The notes beneath the pieces are model-generated. The model made no database searches. It was given only the letters and a program-made list of their open reading frames with translations, and was not told the DNA's origin. A stretch of DNA of 64,000 nucleotides from Marinomonas sp. SBI8L (lineage in GTDB: Bacteria > Pseudomonadota > Gammaproteobacteria > Pseudomonadales > Marinomonadaceae): NCBI RefSeq assembly GCF_001624705.1, contig NZ_JSEO01000003.1, positions 62,001 to 126,000 of the forward strand, read 5' to 3'. Shown one piece after another: positions 8,220-16,919 of the stretch. A program made the translations under genes and the position numbers. Each line of letters opens with the position of its first letter. Positions within the stretch are counted from its first letter, which is position 1.

Positions 8220-9380
8220 ATGTCTTTCTCTGAGCAGATTGTGCCCAGTCCAACGTCAGCTGAACAGTTACCACTTTGGAAACAAGAAGGTGCTGAGCCA
8301 TTTTTACGGATAGAAAATGTCACCAAAAACTTTGGTGAATTTAAGGCGGTGGATAATATTTCGCTGGATATCTATAAAAAAGAGCTTTTCTGTTTATTAG
8401 GCGGCTCAGGCTCTGGCAAGAGTACTTTATTGCGCATGTTGGCAGGCTTCGAAACGCCAACCAGTGGCCGTATTCTGATTGATGGTGTGGACATGGCGGG
8501 CATTCAACCATGGGAGCGTCCCGTCAATATGATGTTCCAATCCTATGCATTATTTCCTCACCTCTCAGTGGCTGACAATGTGGCTTTTGGTCTTAAGCGT
8601 GAAGGTGTTGCAAAAGCGGAAATTAAAAAACGTGTGGCTGAGATGCTAGACATGGTTCAACTTGGCCATCTAGGTAAGCGTAAACCGCATCAGCTATCGG
8701 GTGGTCAAAGGCAGCGTGTCGCACTGGCTCGTGCTTTGATAAAGCGTCCTAAGCTTTTGTTGCTGGATGAGCCGCTAGGTGCCTTAGATAAAAAACTAAG
8801 AGAAGAGACTCAGTTTGAGTTAATCAATATTCAAGAAGAGTTAGGTGTCACCTTTGTGGTGGTAACCCATGACCAAGAAGAGGCCATGACACTTGCGACC
8901 CGCATTGGGGTTATGAATCAGGGCATCATAGTGCAGACAGATGAGCCACATGATGTGTATGAGTATCCTAACAGTAAGTTTGTGGCGGACTTTATCGGCT
9001 CGGTCAACATGTTTGAAGGTAAGGTGATTCAAGACGAGCCAGATAGTGTACAGATAGATTCAAAAGAAGCGGGTACGACCTTATTTGTGAATCACGGTAT
9101 TAGCTGCTCGCCTGATCAAGTTGTCAATGTGGCTATTCGTCCTGAAAAGATTCGAATTTCTAAGAAAGAGCCTGAAAAAGGTGTTAACTGCATACAAGGT
9201 ATCATAGAAGAAATCGCTTATATGGGCAGTCTTTCTGTCTTTAGAGTGCGATTAGCATCAGGTAAAGAGGTCAGAGTGACTCAGCCTAACTTCACTCGAA
9301 GCATGGGTGACAGATTTACTTGGAATGATGCTGTCTTTTTACACTGGGATGAAGATAGCAGCGTGGTACTTACATCATGA
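8220..9380 (+). CDS. potG: Polyamine ABC transporter ATP-binding protein (PotA/PotG type)
   Basis: 386 residues from the ATG at 8220 (AGGG six bases upstream); an in-frame ATG at 8166 lacks a ribosome binding site. Walker A GGSGSGKST at 61-69, Q-loop in MMFQSYALFPH, signature LSGGQRQRVALARAL, Walker B LLLLDEPLGALD and H-loop VVVTHDQEEA are all intact. A C-terminal TOBE/OB domain (from about 290) is typical of the PotA/MalK branch. Overlaps the next permease by 4 bp (ATGA). Energises the importer with the two permeases below. Confidence 0.93.
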   Translation: MSFSEQIVPSPTSAEQLPLWKQEGAEPFLRIENVTKNFGEFKAVDNISLDIYKKELFCLLGGSGSGKSTLLRMLAGFETPTSGRILIDGVDMAGIQPWERPVNMMFQSYALFPHLSVADNVAFGLKREGVAKAEIKKRVAEMLDMVQLGHLGKRKPHQLSGGQRQRVALARALIKRPKLLLLDEPLGALDKKLREETQFELINIQEELGVTFVVVTHDQEEAMTLATRIGVMNQGIIVQTDEPHDVYEYPNSKFVADFIGSVNMFEGKVIQDEPDSVQIDSKEAGTTLFVNHGISCSPDQVVNVAIRPEKIRISKKEPEKGVNCIQGIIEEIAYMGSLSVFRVRLASGKEVRVTQPNFTRSMGDRFTWNDAVFLHWDEDSSVVLTS

Positions 9381-10333
9381 GCATGTCCTTAGGTTCGGCT
9401 GTGATGGACCGCATGGCAGCCAAGTTGCAGAAATATAACTTCGTGAAGAAGATAAACTGGGGAAGAGCGGTTGTTGCTGGTATTCCTACCTTTTGGTTAG
9501 GGCTTTTCTTCTTTGTTCCTTTTCTTGTGGTTTTTAAAATCTCGCTAACAGAAGCGGCGATTGCGATTCCGCCTTATTCCGAGTTACTTGAGTGGGATCT
9601 AGAAGAAGCCTATATCTCCATCAAGATCAATTTAGGTAATTACCTCTTTTTGTTTGAGGATGACTTTTACCTAGATGCTTATTTAAGCTCGGTAAAAATT
9701 GCTGTGTTATCGACTTTCTTTACCTTGCTAGTGGCCTTTCCTATTGCCTATGCCATCGCAAAATCAGATGGCTCTACGCGTGTTTTATTATTGGCTTTGG
9801 TGATTCTACCTTTTTGGACCTCTTTCCTTTTAAGGGTTTACGCCTGGATGGAGTTCTTGAAAAAGAACGGCATAGTGAATGAATTCTTGCTGACAATTGG
9901 TGTTATTGATGAACCGCTTATCATGCTGCAGACCGACTTTGCCGTTTATATCGGTATTGTTTATACCTATCTGCCTTTCATGGTTTTGCCTTTATACAGC
10001 GCCTTGGAAAAAATGGACGGCACCTTGTTAGAAGCTGCTCAAGATTTGGGGAGTAAGCCTACTCAAAGCTTCTTCTTAGTCACCTTACCTTTAGCTATGC
10101 CAGGTGTGATAGCAGGTTGTGTCTTAGTCTTTATCCCTGCGGTAGGTGAGTTTGTTATTCCTGCACTGCTAGGTGGTGCGGATACCTTGATGATTGGTCG
10201 TGTGCTTTGGGATGAGTTCTTCCTCAACCGTGATTGGCCTATGGCGTCGGCTGTTGCCATTGTGATGCTGGTGGTCTTGGTCTTACCCATAATGTTGATA
10301 CGTAATTCTCAGGGCAAAGGGGAGGCAGTCTAA
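9377..10333 (+). CDS. potH: Polyamine ABC transporter permease (PotB/PotH type)
   Basis: 318 residues with about six transmembrane helices, the first at roughly 30-50 (VVAGIPTFWLGLFFFVPFLV). The cytoplasmic EAA loop LLEAAQDLGSKPTQSFFLVT couples to the ATPase. The N-terminal extension before helix 1 is usual for PotH. The start overlaps the potG-type stop (ATGA) and the stop overlaps the next ATG (TAATG), so the three genes are translationally coupled. Confidence 0.93.
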   Translation: MSMSLGSAVMDRMAAKLQKYNFVKKINWGRAVVAGIPTFWLGLFFFVPFLVVFKISLTEAAIAIPPYSELLEWDLEEAYISIKINLGNYLFLFEDDFYLDAYLSSVKIAVLSTFFTLLVAFPIAYAIAKSDGSTRVLLLALVILPFWTSFLLRVYAWMEFLKKNGIVNEFLLTIGVIDEPLIMLQTDFAVYIGIVYTYLPFMVLPLYSALEKMDGTLLEAAQDLGSKPTQSFFLVTLPLAMPGVIAGCVLVFIPAVGEFVIPALLGGADTLMIGRVLWDEFFLNRDWPMASAVAIVMLVVLVLPIMLIRNSQGKGEAV

Positions 10334-11154
10334 TGCAAACTAAATCACGTTTTTTAACCGTAACAGCAGGTTTAGGTTATCTGTTTTTATATGCACCTAT
10401 CTTCTCTTTGATTATCTACAGCTTTAACAAATCTAAGCTGGTAACTGTCTGGGGGGGCTGGTCACTAAAATGGTATAGCGAGCTGTTTGAAAATGAGCAG
10501 ATCATTAATGCGGCTCTGCTTAGCCTGAAAATTGCCTTTATTAGCGCCACCTTGGCGGTGGTACTTGGCACCATGGCAGGCTTTGTTTTGAGCCGCTTTG
10601 GGCCTTTTAAAGGCAAGATGATTCTTTCTGGTTGGGTAACAGCGCCTTTAGTCATGCCTGAGGTAATCACAGGTTTATCTTTGCTCTTATTATTTGTGGC
10701 AATGGAGGGTTTGTTTGGCTGGCCATCAGGTCGTGGCACGCTGACCATCATTATTGCTCACACGACTTTCTGTTTGGCTTATGTGGCAGTGATAGTGCAG
10801 TCACGTTTAGCTTCTATGGATGAAACCCTAGAAGAAGCGGCGATGGATTTAGGGGCGAAACCTGGATCACTCTTTTTCTTGGTGACCTTGCCTTTGATCA
10901 TGCCTGCCATTATTTCAGGTTGGTTGTTGTCATTTACCTTGTCTTTGGATGATCTGGTCATTGCCAGCTTCGTATCAGGCCCAGGTAACAGTACCTTGCC
11001 TATGGTGATCTTCTCGAAAGTGAGATTAGGGGTCACACCTGAGGTGAATGCACTCGCAACCTTGATGATAGCGGTTGTGGCGATTGGTGTGATTGGCGCT
11101 GTGTATCAAATGCGCCGCCAAGCAACACTGACAGTCAAATTAGATGATAAATAG
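10333..11154 (+). CDS. potI: Polyamine ABC transporter permease (PotC/PotI type)
   Basis: 273 residues and about six transmembrane helices. The EAA loop reads LEEAAMDLGAKPGSLFFLVT. Length and the N-terminal LGYLFLYAPIFSLIIYSFN match PotI/PotC. It starts within the TAATG overlap with the PotH-type gene and is followed directly by a hairpin. It forms the membrane channel as a heterodimer with the PotH-type protein. Confidence 0.93.
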   Translation: MQTKSRFLTVTAGLGYLFLYAPIFSLIIYSFNKSKLVTVWGGWSLKWYSELFENEQIINAALLSLKIAFISATLAVVLGTMAGFVLSRFGPFKGKMILSGWVTAPLVMPEVITGLSLLLLFVAMEGLFGWPSGRGTLTIIIAHTTFCLAYVAVIVQSRLASMDETLEEAAMDLGAKPGSLFFLVTLPLIMPAIISGWLLSFTLSLDDLVIASFVSGPGNSTLPMVIFSKVRLGVTPEVNALATLMIAVVAIGVIGAVYQMRRQATLTVKLDDK

Positions 11155-11178
11155 CATAGGGCTTCATAAAGCCCTATG
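11155..11178. other. Stem-loop between potI-type and amidotransferase genes
   Basis: CATAGGGCT - 6 nt - AGCCCTATG, a 9-bp perfect stem directly after the potI stop codon. No T run follows, so it may stabilise mRNA ends or partially attenuate rather than terminate. It abuts a GTG at 11178, an argument against that codon as the next gene's start. Confidence 0.6.
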
Positions 11179-11219
11179 TGAAAAGAAATGAAAATAGGTT
11201 TAAAACAGGTACTTCCCAA

Positions 11220-11954
11220 ATGGTTAAGCAATTGAAAATCGGTATTTTGGCAACAGGCATTACACCGGATGAGTTATTAGAAAAGCATGGCTCTTATGCC
11301 GATATGTTTGTGGCTTTATTTGATCAAGTGACAGCAGATTTTGAGTATCAGGTATTTGATGTAAGAGAAGATCATTTTCCGGATGATGCCATGCAATGTG
11401 ATGCTTGGGTGATTACTGGCTCTAAGTTTAATGTTTATCAAAACACCCCATGGATGTTACGCCTTAAGAGCTTGATTCTGGAGATCTCAGTAACGGGTCG
11501 TCCTATGGTAGGTATCTGTTTTGGGCATCAAATTATTGCCGATGCGTTTGGTGGTGTGGTCGATAAACACCCAGATGGTTGGGGTGTTGGTTTACATGCT
11601 TATCAACTAACTGCTGGGGCTGACTTTATTCAGGGCGCACCTGAATCCTTTGCCATTAGCGCTATGCATCAGGATCAAGTTTTAGAGTTGCCGAAAAATG
11701 CCAAGGTCTTTGCTGAATCTGAATTCTGTCTTTATGCTGGCCTGATTTATGATGATCAAATCTTAACGTTTCAAGCTCATCCAGAATTCAACCTTGAGTA
11801 TGAATATGAGCTGATAGACCTAAGAAAAGGTGACGTCATTCCGCTAGACGTGTGTGAAGTCGGCTTAACTCAAGTGCGTGAAAAAGGGGCCGCAACGGAC
11901 TCTGTGATGATCGCCCATTGGATGGCTGATTTTTTACGACTGCGAGCTAGCTAG
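11220..11954 (+). CDS. Class I glutamine amidotransferase-like protein
   Basis: 244 residues from the ATG at 11220; the longer GTG start at 11178 would lie on the stem-loop. The class I triad is complete: nucleophile Cys100 in GRPMVGICFGHQ, His187 and Glu189 in QAHPEF. The fold is GMP-synthase-like GATase1, not the peptidase C26 type of E. coli PuuD. It ends the Pot operon of module 1, so it may hydrolyse a gamma-glutamyl amide made by the PuuA-type enzyme. That role is inferred from position; family membership is clear. The ribosome binding site is weak (CAGG). Confidence 0.82.
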   Translation: MVKQLKIGILATGITPDELLEKHGSYADMFVALFDQVTADFEYQVFDVREDHFPDDAMQCDAWVITGSKFNVYQNTPWMLRLKSLILEISVTGRPMVGICFGHQIIADAFGGVVDKHPDGWGVGLHAYQLTAGADFIQGAPESFAISAMHQDQVLELPKNAKVFAESEFCLYAGLIYDDQILTFQAHPEFNLEYEYELIDLRKGDVIPLDVCEVGLTQVREKGAATDSVMIAHWMADFLRLRAS

Positions 11955-11966
11955 CCGTTGAACCAA

Positions 11967-12000
11967 CAGGCTAAATAGCTTAACTCATCTATTTAGCCTG
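11967..12000. terminator. Strong stem-loop after amidotransferase gene
   Basis: CAGGCTAAATAG - 10 nt - CTATTTAGCCTG: a 12-bp perfect stem 12 bases after the stop. There is no T run on the plus strand, so termination is possible but not textbook. Confidence 0.6.
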
Positions 12001-12104
12001 ACTCTCGTACCAATCCTCAAATAACCCTTCAGCTTAATTAGGACCTGTATTTCCTTGGTTAGGGATACGGCCGCTTAAAATGCCCAAAAAGGCAGGAGTC
12101 ACAG

Positions 12105-14081
12105 ATGAAAATGAGTGTAAGTCAGCGCATTATTATCACTATGGGAAGTGTCCTATTCTTATTTCTCGTGACGTCTTTTGTGTCATTTAAAAGTTTTAAT
12201 CAAGTGAGTGAGACGGTTAATGCCGTGGTAAATGACAGCTCGCCACGCATGTATATGAGTGCCAATCTAGAAGCCAATTTAGCTCAAACTAAATACCTCT
12301 TATTAGCCTTCTTGCATCAGGATACAGCGAGTGATGGCACACTTAATGTGGGCCAGCAGTTGCAAGAGCTAAACGATAAATTCACCTCTAATTTTGATAG
12401 CTTAGCCAAGCTAACGAATGGGGAACAAATCGATGAAATTAAAGCGCTTACCCATACCATGTTCCAACATGCTCAGAGCATGATTAATGAGCGTCAAAAA
12501 TTTAATCAGGCTAAAGCCATTATGGCGGAACATGATGAAGAGTTTCGCTATTTAGTGGATGAACTGCCTTTCACCATAGAAGACTTACTACATGAAGAAT
12601 ACCGCCTTAATTATTTACAGCTGCTAAAGCCGATACATAATGATATGGCGTTTTTGATCAATAAAGTGATGGCTGTGCTTGAGTCTGAGCAGACCAATAA
12701 TGAACTTATGGCTGAAGTGAAGAAATATGCCGAACGCATTAATACCAAAGTCCAAGAATTAAAGGCGTTAGATGCTGAAGCTTATGAGTCAGTGATTGAA
12801 ATTTGGCAGCCGTTTGAAGCCCAGCTTTTTGAACCAAATTTAACTCTAATGTCGCAGCTTAAAGCTCAACAAGCCTTGGCTGAATCAAGCGCTCTGTTAG
12901 TAAAAATAGAAGGTCTGGTTGCTCAAAATAGTGTGAAAATAGCAGATTTCTCTAATGGCGCAGCTATCCATGCTGATACCTTAGCGAATGAGACAGCAAC
13001 CAGTGTCAGCCAAGGTAAGCTTTTACTCATTTTAGGAGCTGTACTGGCAGCGGTATTATCTTTGTTACTTGGGTTTACCTTAGTGCGTTATATACAAACC
13101 TCGCTAAAGCGTGTGGTTTTGGGGATGTCCCATATGCGCGAAGGGGATCTAGTAAGTCAGGTTGAAGAAAAAGGTCATGATGAGCTGACTCAGCTTACCC
13201 AGAGTAGTAATGCCTTGTCCCGTGAATGGCGCAGCTTGGTAAAACAGATTCTAGATACAGTCACCGCCGTTCATACCAGTGCTAATACCAGCCGAGATAT
13301 AAGCCATACAAGCCTAAGTGGAGTAGAGCAGCAAAGCATGCAAAGTGCTCGATTAGCTGCCACAGCAACGCAAATGGAAGCCAGTGCTTTGGATGTGGCA
13401 CAGCATGCACAAACTACCTTAGAAGAAGCCGAAAAAGCCCAATCGATTTTGCAAAACAGCCATCAAAGTTTGATTGCAAACAGTGAGCAAATTCAGACCT
13501 TGGCGAATCAAGTGGATATGGCGATGGCAGAGGTAACTAGCTTAAAACAAAACAGTGATGCCATTAGTAATATTATCCATGTAATTAAAGAGATTGCCGA
13601 ACAAACTAACCTGTTAGCTTTGAACGCCGCGATAGAAGCGGCACGAGCGGGGGAAAGTGGCCGTGGCTTCTCTGTGGTTGCTGATGAGGTAAGAAGTCTC
13701 GCTAACCGTACTCAAGGCTCGATTAGTGACATTGAAACTCGGGTAGCCAGTTTGCAGTTAGGGGCAGAAAAGACGGCAAAAAGCATGCTGTTCTGTACTG
13801 AGCAATCGCAATCGTGCAGTCAGAATTTGTCTCAGAATACGCAGCAATTGGTGCAGGTTTTAGAATCTGTTAGCCAGATGCGAGATATGAATGCTCAGGT
13901 TGCCAATGCCACCGATGAGCAGAAACTCACAGTGGCTGATATCAGTCAGAGTCTGAGTCAGATCAACCACATCATGTTAGAAAGCAAAGAAGGCGCAGAA
14001 CAAGCCAGCGCCCAAGGCGATGGCTTGTTAAGTTTATCCGATGAGTTACTAGCCTTAGTAAAACGCTTTAAAGTGGCTTAA
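12105..14081 (+). CDS. Methyl-accepting chemotaxis protein
   Basis: 658 residues. TM1 at about 9-29, a helical periplasmic sensor of about 270 residues with no recognised ligand signature, TM2 at about 304-329, HAMP at about 330-380 ([20 protein letters not shown]), then the signalling coiled coil. The hairpin tip [20 protein letters not shown] with [18 protein letters not shown] is near residues 496-530. No NWETF-type CheR tether at the C-terminus. Monocistronic, downstream of the polyamine operon, so polyamine or amine sensing is possible but unproven. The end of the gene contains a hairpin (AAACGCTTTAA/TTAAAGCGTTT, 14063-14090). Confidence 0.93.
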   Translation: MKMSVSQRIIITMGSVLFLFLVTSFVSFKSFNQVSETVNAVVNDSSPRMYMSANLEANLAQTKYLLLAFLHQDTASDGTLNVGQQLQELNDKFTSNFDSLAKLTNGEQIDEIKALTHTMFQHAQSMINERQKFNQAKAIMAEHDEEFRYLVDELPFTIEDLLHEEYRLNYLQLLKPIHNDMAFLINKVMAVLESEQTNNELMAEVKKYAERINTKVQELKALDAEAYESVIEIWQPFEAQLFEPNLTLMSQLKAQQALAESSALLVKIEGLVAQNSVKIADFSNGAAIHADTLANETATSVSQGKLLLILGAVLAAVLSLLLGFTLVRYIQTSLKRVVLGMSHMREGDLVSQVEEKGHDELTQLTQSSNALSREWRSLVKQILDTVTAVHTSANTSRDISHTSLSGVEQQSMQSARLAATATQMEASALDVAQHAQTTLEEAEKAQSILQNSHQSLIANSEQIQTLANQVDMAMAEVTSLKQNSDAISNIIHVIKEIAEQTNLLALNAAIEAARAGESGRGFSVVADEVRSLANRTQGSISDIETRVASLQLGAEKTAKSMLFCTEQSQSCSQNLSQNTQQLVQVLESVSQMRDMNAQVANATDEQKLTVADISQSLSQINHIMLESKEGAEQASAQGDGLLSLSDELLALVKRFKVA

Positions 14082-14111
14082 AGCGTTTGCTCAATAGGAG
14101 TGAGGCAAGAT

Positions 14112-15167
14112 TTAAAACTCTCGTCTACCGGCTCTTGCTCGATAGGTTTTTGCCACATCGCCTGAGCCCATATACACCCCAGTAGAGCCTAAAATGTTAT
14201 AACCTTGAGGGCAAATCTGGACATATCTGTGCATGAAGTCATCAATCTCCTCTTTAATAACAGGGGTTCTGATATTGTCCTCTTCGAACTCAGGCTTAGA
14301 GTATTCAGATTTTAAGGGGCCAAGGTAACCAAAGAATTTTGCGTTTACATATCCTTTGGATTTTAAATACTTAGCTCCAATGCGGGCGATGCAGTCTGGC
14401 CCTACTAGGTGCTCTTTTTTGACTGTCTGGCCATTTTCGATTTTTGTTTTTTGTTTTGCTTGGGTCTCTTTCATCTTTTGAGGGATGATATCGACGCCAC
14501 TGTAACAAGAGTAGAAATGGATATTACCAGCGTAACTGGTTTTCAAACCGCTGCTGATTAACCTATCACACACTTCAGTCACACTGACTGCTGTCGTGAT
14601 ACTTGCTTCGTTCTCTACGGGTGTATTACGGGTGCTGACATGCGTTGCGCCAATAGAGCCATGTGCTCGGATAAAGATTTCTGAGTTAGTGGTAGGTAAG
14701 TCTTTTACCTCGTCACTGACAATTTTATCCTCCCAAATCACGATATCAAATTGGCGATACTTTTTCGCGTCAATACCGCCTGAAAGGTTTACTTTTTCGG
14801 CCTCATTCCATTGTTCTGATTTTACTTTGAACTCTTTTGAGTTCTGCCCAGCAAAGGGAATAAATACTAAGCCTTTTGGTTGTGCCTTACCCTGAAAAGG
14901 CCCCAGTTTTTTTAAGTAAAACTGGCAATTTACTTCGGCATAAAAGTCATAAACGGCATTTTTTGAGTTTAAATTGGTGGCAAGGAACTCTTTAGGATCT
15001 TGTTTTGCCCAATCAACCACACTGGCTTGTAAGGCTCTTAAGTTAAGGTCACTTTTACTTGTATGGTAAGTTGTTAGCTTGGTAATCACTGTATTAAGAC
15101 GGCTACTTTTAGTATGCCATTTGCCTCTTTTTACATGTGCTTTAAATTTTTCGGCAGAAATAATCAT
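14112..15167 (-). CDS. Hypothetical protein with caspase-like His-Gly / Ser-Cys dyad
   Basis: 351 residues, no signal peptide. I do not recognise a named family. Residues 164-170 form a hydrophobic strand ending in His-Gly (IFIRAHG, His169), and 215-221 form a second strand ending in Ser-Cys (NIHFYSC, Cys221). This strand-HG ... strand-SC layout is that of clan CD cysteine peptidases (caspase, C80 toxin self-processing domain). Residues 8-60 form a helical region (RGKWHTKSSRLNTV...YH). A further block FFGYLGPL follows near 279. The gene stands alone between a chemoreceptor and an AraC regulator with no immunity-like partner beside it. It may be a secreted effector or stress protease. Catalytic function is inferred from motifs only. 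Confidence 0.6.
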   Translation of the reverse strand: MIISAEKFKAHVKRGKWHTKSSRLNTVITKLTTYHTSKSDLNLRALQASVVDWAKQDPKEFLATNLNSKNAVYDFYAEVNCQFYLKKLGPFQGKAQPKGLVFIPFAGQNSKEFKVKSEQWNEAEKVNLSGGIDAKKYRQFDIVIWEDKIVSDEVKDLPTTNSEIFIRAHGSIGATHVSTRNTPVENEASITTAVSVTEVCDRLISSGLKTSYAGNIHFYSCYSGVDIIPQKMKETQAKQKTKIENGQTVKKEHLVGPDCIARIGAKYLKSKGYVNAKFFGYLGPLKSEYSKPEFEEDNIRTPVIKEEIDDFMHRYVQICPQGYNILGSTGVYMGSGDVAKTYRARAGRREF

Positions 15168-15576
15168 GACTCATCATCCTTAATAAAACGTTATTAATTG
15201 AAGGTTTGAAATCGAACTCATTTGCTATGCTATTAACCCTATCAGCCTTATTTCATTCTTTTATTGAAAGCGCAGAAAATTCCTCAATCTTCGGGTTTAT
15301 GTGAGGCTTTGTATCAGAAAAATATGAGATATTAGGCCTTATGTGCAGTGAGTGTGGAGCCGGTGACGGGTTCTTTTCTGATTGTAATTTTGGGCATTGA
15401 AAGCCTAGGAGAGTGCCGCTTAAATTTTAATTTAGCTTTTCCTCATATGTCTTGCAGTCATGACACTTTTTCTACCCGTTAACATTCCTTGGTTTGTAGG
15501 GTACTTTTAAACTTCTTATTTTTGCTTTACTAGATGGGCTGCCAGATATATGGAAGCTTGATCAGGGAGAATTTAG
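15168..15576. other. Intergenic region between divergent genes
   Basis: 409 bp between the caspase-like gene (minus) and the AraC-type gene (plus), so it holds both promoters. I see no coding frame, strong hairpin or clear palindrome in it. The only functional signal I would name is GGGAGA before the TTG start at 15577. Confidence 0.6.
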
Positions 15577-16617
15577 TTGCAAGCCACCACATCATCTGCC
15601 GCCTTATTAGACCTTTATGAAGTGCTCAATAAAGAGGGCATAGTCTCATCTGATATTGAGTCCCTATTAGGTTATAGCCGAGAACAGCTAAATGACGTGT
15701 CATTGCGTGTGCCTGTTCAGCTACAAGAAAGACTTTGGGATTTGGCGATGACAGATGGGGTAAAGCCCAATATTGGCCTGATAGTTGGTACTCAAATCAA
15801 TACCAAGCTGGTGGGTGTCTTATCTCAATTGTTAATACATTCTGCCGACCTAAGAGAAGCGCTGCAAAACTTTGTGGATAATATTGCCCTGATGAATCAG
15901 TGCGAAAAAGTGCAGTTACAAACCTATAAATGGGGCTGTCGTCTTCTGTATAAAAACACCTATCCAAAAGGGATAAGGATTAGTGAAATAGAGCGAAGCT
16001 TAAGTGCAGCCATTACCTGGGCTGGTCGTTTGTCTGATACACAGGTTCTACCTATTCGAGTTGGGTTCCCTTATTCAAAGCCTGATTATGTGGCGCAATA
16101 TCATGAAATATTTGGGCCACAGGTAAATTTTGATCAAGAGTTTGCTTTCATTGATATTGCTAATGACATGCTCGCCCTGCCAATTAAAACCGCGAATGAA
16201 TTTATTAAAGATGCTCTGCTTGGCTATATAGATAGAAACATGGATAAGGTGAATCAAACTGAGTCTAGTTTACATAGTCAGGTTAAACACCTGATTGCTG
16301 AAGGCATTAAAACAGGACGCTTTAATTCCCATGAGGTGGCCATCAAACTCAATATGAGCAGGCAAACCTTACACAGGAAACTTGCACAGGAAGGTACGAA
16401 TTTCAGAGCCATCTTAGCTGAAGTGAGAAAGGAAAAAGTGGTGCACTTTTTAATTTCTGATCAGCATATCTTTGATGAAATTAGTGAGGCTCTAGGCTTT
16501 AAAGAGCCCAGTGCTTTTTATCGTGCTTTTAAATCTTGGTTTAATATGACGCCGAATAAATATCGTCAACTGATGAAACAGCGTTCGCTCATCTCGTCAC
16601 TTTCTTTAAGGGGTTAG
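15577..16617 (+). CDS. AraC family regulator, OruR/ArgR-like with N-terminal arabinose-binding-like domain
   Basis: 346 residues. The N-terminal about 200 residues match the 'AraC-type arabinose-binding' domain of long AraC regulators (OruR, ToxT-like fatty-acid-responsive members). The C-terminal about 100 residues have the double helix-turn-helix, with RFNSHEVAIKLNMSRQTLHR as the first helix pair and FDEISEALGFKEPSAFYRAF as the second. The TTG start has GGGAGA seven bases upstream; no other start fits the N-terminus better. The next gene downstream on the same strand is an acyl-CoA synthetase, so a fatty-acid signal is possible. Confidence 0.88.
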   Translation: MQATTSSAALLDLYEVLNKEGIVSSDIESLLGYSREQLNDVSLRVPVQLQERLWDLAMTDGVKPNIGLIVGTQINTKLVGVLSQLLIHSADLREALQNFVDNIALMNQCEKVQLQTYKWGCRLLYKNTYPKGIRISEIERSLSAAITWAGRLSDTQVLPIRVGFPYSKPDYVAQYHEIFGPQVNFDQEFAFIDIANDMLALPIKTANEFIKDALLGYIDRNMDKVNQTESSLHSQVKHLIAEGIKTGRFNSHEVAIKLNMSRQTLHRKLAQEGTNFRAILAEVRKEKVVHFLISDQHIFDEISEALGFKEPSAFYRAFKSWFNMTPNKYRQLMKQRSLISSLSLRG

Positions 16618-16919
16618 GGAAGCTCTAAGCGAAAACTCTCTTGCCTCTTTTCATCTTATCTCTTCTTTAATTTTCAAATATTAAGTCTTTGGGAACCTAG
16701 AATTCGCCTTAGATTCTCTTTTGGCCTTTGTTACTTTTTGTCATTTCTATAAGTCTAGTGAGACAAATTGCCAGTATCTTGCAACATAATGACATAAGTC
16801 ATACTGAGCAATTTTTATACTCTAAGTAATAATAATTCCTGATAAAGCGGGCCTGAAACTTAGTTGGGTCTCGCTAGAAAATAACAATAAAAAGTATGAA
16901 GAAAGCTTAGGAGTCGGTA
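16618..16919. promoter_or_regulatory. Promoter region of the acyl-CoA synthetase gene
   Basis: 302 bp without a gene. It contains a small dyad ATGAC-ATAA-GTCAT (16789-16802), about 120 bp upstream of the ATG at 16920, and an AT-rich stretch after it. The binding protein is unknown; the upstream AraC regulator is one candidate. Confidence 0.35.

Noticed and set aside
11178-11220. GTG start for the amidotransferase
   Set aside because: It sits on the last base of a 9-bp stem-loop and the added residues are not family-like; ATG at 11220 is better.
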